DNA of 14,010 bases, from contig CAIXSC010000543.1 in assembly GCA_903921945.1 (NCBI GenBank), positions 1-14,010 on the forward strand, written 5' to 3'. This document shows, one piece after another, positions 9,701-12,700 of this stretch. This stretch comes from an uncultured Planctomycetaceae bacterium (GTDB taxonomy: Bacteria > Planctomycetota > Planctomycetia > Pirellulales > Pirellulaceae). The stretch's first letter is position 1. The number at the start of each line of letters is the position of its first letter. The notes beneath the pieces are model-generated. The model ran no database searches and was not told where the DNA came from. It saw nothing but the letters and a program-made list of their open reading frames with translations. Both the position numbers and the translations under genes were made by a program.

Positions 9701-12700
9701 ACGTCCGCAGCGACGCGTTTGGCGGCCACGAGATCTATCTGTGGTCCGATGGCGATGTCGAAATGAAGGCGAAGCTCGATTCGGGCCACTTGATCGATGT
9801 CCGCGCGGGACTCGGCCCGACCGGAGTTGGCAGTGTCATTACCGACCTCGAAACCGACCTCTCCACGAAGGGCAGCGAAATCATCATCCGCGCTGGCAGC
9901 ATGGGCGGCAGCCTGCTCTTGCTTGACTCCAACATCTTCACGGCTGGTCCACTCTCGCTTACGGCGCCCCGCGGCCAGATTTCGCAAAGTGGCGGCCAGA
10001 TCGCCGCCGATTCGCTCACCGCAACCGCTCGCGATGGCATTGCCGCCAACCTGGATGTCCGCACGGTGACCGCCGAGGTTTCCGGCACGGGCAACGTGCA
10101 ATTCGATACTGTTGGCGACACCGTGTTGAGTTCCATCAAGACGGTCAGCGGCTCGGTCAGCGTCAATGGAACGGGCGATATCGAAGCGCGGACGATCGTC
10201 ACTCGGCCCGGCCGAGGCACGGTGGAGCTAAACACGATCGATGGCGACCTGGTATTGGGCGCCGTCGTGTCGAACGGCAACTTCACCGCCGATACGAAGA
10301 CGGGCAACATTAGCCAGATTTCCGGCACGGTCGTGTATGCCGCCAAGACGCAGCTGCTCGGCAAGCTGGGCGACCGCTTCACGATCGATTCGGACGACCT
10401 GTGGTTGGTGAGTGAAACACCGGGCAATGTGGCGATCGACCATCCCAATAGCCGCCTGTTCACCGTGCATCAAGCGTACATCCTGGACGGCGACTTCAGC
10501 GTCAGCACTCGTGGCGATATGCTCGTCAAGGATGTCCGCGTCCGCTCGAACACGGGTAATCATTCGGTCAGCTTGACTGCCGGTGGCAATTTGACGTTCG
10601 GCTTGATCAACGCGGGCGACTATGCGGTCACCCCCGACCACGCGCTGGCGGACATCACGTGGGAAGCGATGGGACTGCTCGGCGCGCCAGCCTACCGGCG
10701 CCGCGTCGACGTGTCATTGACGGCTGGCGGTTCGATTGTCGAAACGACTCCGGTCGACCCGTCGGTCGACTTGATCGCGGACCAGGTGACGCTGTCTGCG
10801 GGCGGCAGCATCGGCGCGCTCGAATTCGCGGCGAACAACGTCACGGTGGTGAAGTCCGGCTTGGGCGGCGTGAACTGGACGCCGATGAACGACATCGAAC
10901 TGTACAGCTACCAAGCGGGCGATTTCACCGTCAACGACGCGGCTCTGCGGCCGCTGACGCTGACCAAGGTTTTCCTGGCGGATGGTTCGCTGTACGTCAA
11001 CGCGGCGGATGAATTGCGCGTGCTGGATGTGCGGATCGATACGAACTCCGGCGAACACGAAGTGGGCCTAACGGCCGTCGGCGACGTGTTGGTCGACAAG
11101 ATCGACGTCGGTGACTACGCCGCCACACCGGCGGAAGCCGCCACGATCGTCGCCCGTCGCCGATTGGCATCTGCTCGTTTCAGCTCCTATAACGACGTTT
11201 CTATCACCTCGGGGAAAACGATCCGGCAGGTGCCCGTGGATGACGCCATGGACATTATCGCGAATCGTTTGTCGCTGCAGTCGCCCGGCGCCATCAGCAA
11301 TATCAATCTGGCGGTCAATCAGTACCAATCCGTGGTTTCAACGGATGGTTCGATCGATTTGACAGATTTCGATGGCGTGGGAGAAACCAGCGTAGGCCTG
11401 CGAATCATTCACGCGGCCGCTCCGAAAGGCTCGTTGAAGTTTGTGTCGCGCGAAGGGTTGGTGGTGCAACATGCGGCAGCGGGCGGACCGGATGGCGTGG
11501 TGCAACTGTCGTCGCTAACCGACACCGTGGTGATTGAGAGCGCGGCCGGTGTGCCGAGCGCGATCGAGTCGTCGTCGATTGTGACAGTGGAATCGCCGAT
11601 CGACATCGTAATTGATGGCGCGGTCGTCGCGCCGGACGAAATCCGGTACAAAGCGGCTGGCACGGTGACGTCGCCGGCGGCTGGCTACAACTACAGCGTC
11701 AATCGCGCGATCGTGTTCGACGTTGGTGGATCGCTGGACGTGAAAGGCACGCTCGAAAGCCTCGACCGCATCGAGATCGTGTCGCACGGCGGACAGATCA
11801 CGTCGTCGGCGGTGATTCGCGGCAAGAGCGGCACCGACCTGCCGAAGCTGGTGATCGAGTCGTGGGGCAATCGCGTGGCCTCGGGGCCGGCCGCCGGCTT
11901 GTACTCGTTCCGCTCGGACGCCAACAACGGCCTCTATTACTCGAACCGCGGCGACGGCCATCTGCCGGCCGCTCGCGCCGCCGGCGCGTTGTACTACCAC
12001 GTGGTGAACAACGTGTTGCAAGCCGTGAAAGACGGCATCGCGGCGCTCCAGTTGCTGCCGTCCGCCAGCGTGCTGCAGGATCAGATGGACGAAGCCACTG
12101 GCATGCTGCGGTTCCGCTCGCCCAATGGACAGCTCTACTTCCGCGGCCGCGGGGCGGGCACGCCGTACTACCGCTGGCAGGATGAGGCCACCGGCCGCTA
12201 TGCCTTCTTCGCGCAGGATGACGCCACGGGGCAAATCGGTGTGTTCTACGGAACCAACGCCGACCCGATGCTGGGCACGATCTACGCGGCCGACAATACG
12301 ACGCTGCTATCCGCCACCGCGCGCGGCAAGCTGAGCCAATTCGAACGTCGCCTAACGGTGCTCGACCCGACCGCCGATGCGGCCACGATCAGCGGTTTGA
12401 CCGCGAACTTTTTGTCGTTCCCTAGCGGCAATCTGCGGTTCACCGGCGGTTCGATGGGACCGGTTCGCGATCTGTTCGCGCTGCGGGCAAACGGAGACCT
12501 GTCAGCCGACTTCGGGCGCACGACGTGGACCGCCACGGCCTCGGACAGCGTGGTCGAGATTGTCGCGGGCGGCCAAGTGAGCCTTGACGCGAACATCCGG
12601 GCCAACGGCGAGGCGTCGATCCGCGCGATCGGCTTCTTCAATGCCGATGGCACGCGCGTCGACGGCGACATCGTGATGACAGGCGATATCCGCGGTCAGT

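Larger units (their letters stand above)
9973..11370 (+). repeat. Four-unit FHA-type array (units starting near residues 3325, 3435, 3577 and 3738)
   Basis: Four times the sequence shows a G-x-I-x-(Q/E) turn followed by an A-x-x-(hydrophobic)-x-(hydrophobic) strand and a second turn. The openings are GQISQ with IAADSLTATARDGI; GNISQ with VVYAAKTQLLGKLG; GSIVE with DLIADQVTLSAGGSIG; and GKTIRQ with DIIANRLSLQSPGAIS. Starts are spaced about 110, 142 and 161 residues apart, so units have been inserted into or trimmed. The motif is the usual one in filamentous-haemagglutinin-like proteins, where each unit adds several rungs to the beta-helix. Units 3 and 4 are the most alike. Confidence 0.65.

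Noticed and set aside
9022..10101. Antisense open frame of 359 codons, and similar ones at 3763-4815, 12502-13422, 2608-3423, 11515-12234 and 6829-7476
   Set aside because: All end in the same codon register as the giant sense gene and mirror its codons. This is a composition effect and not independent genes. No ribosome sites or family motifs were seen.
7186..11955. Three RGD tripeptides (residues 2396-2398, 3504-3506, 3983-3985) as integrin-binding sites
   Set aside because: R-G-D arises readily from the G-D turn of the beta-helix when preceded by Arg. There is no flanking conservation and no reason to expect an animal host.
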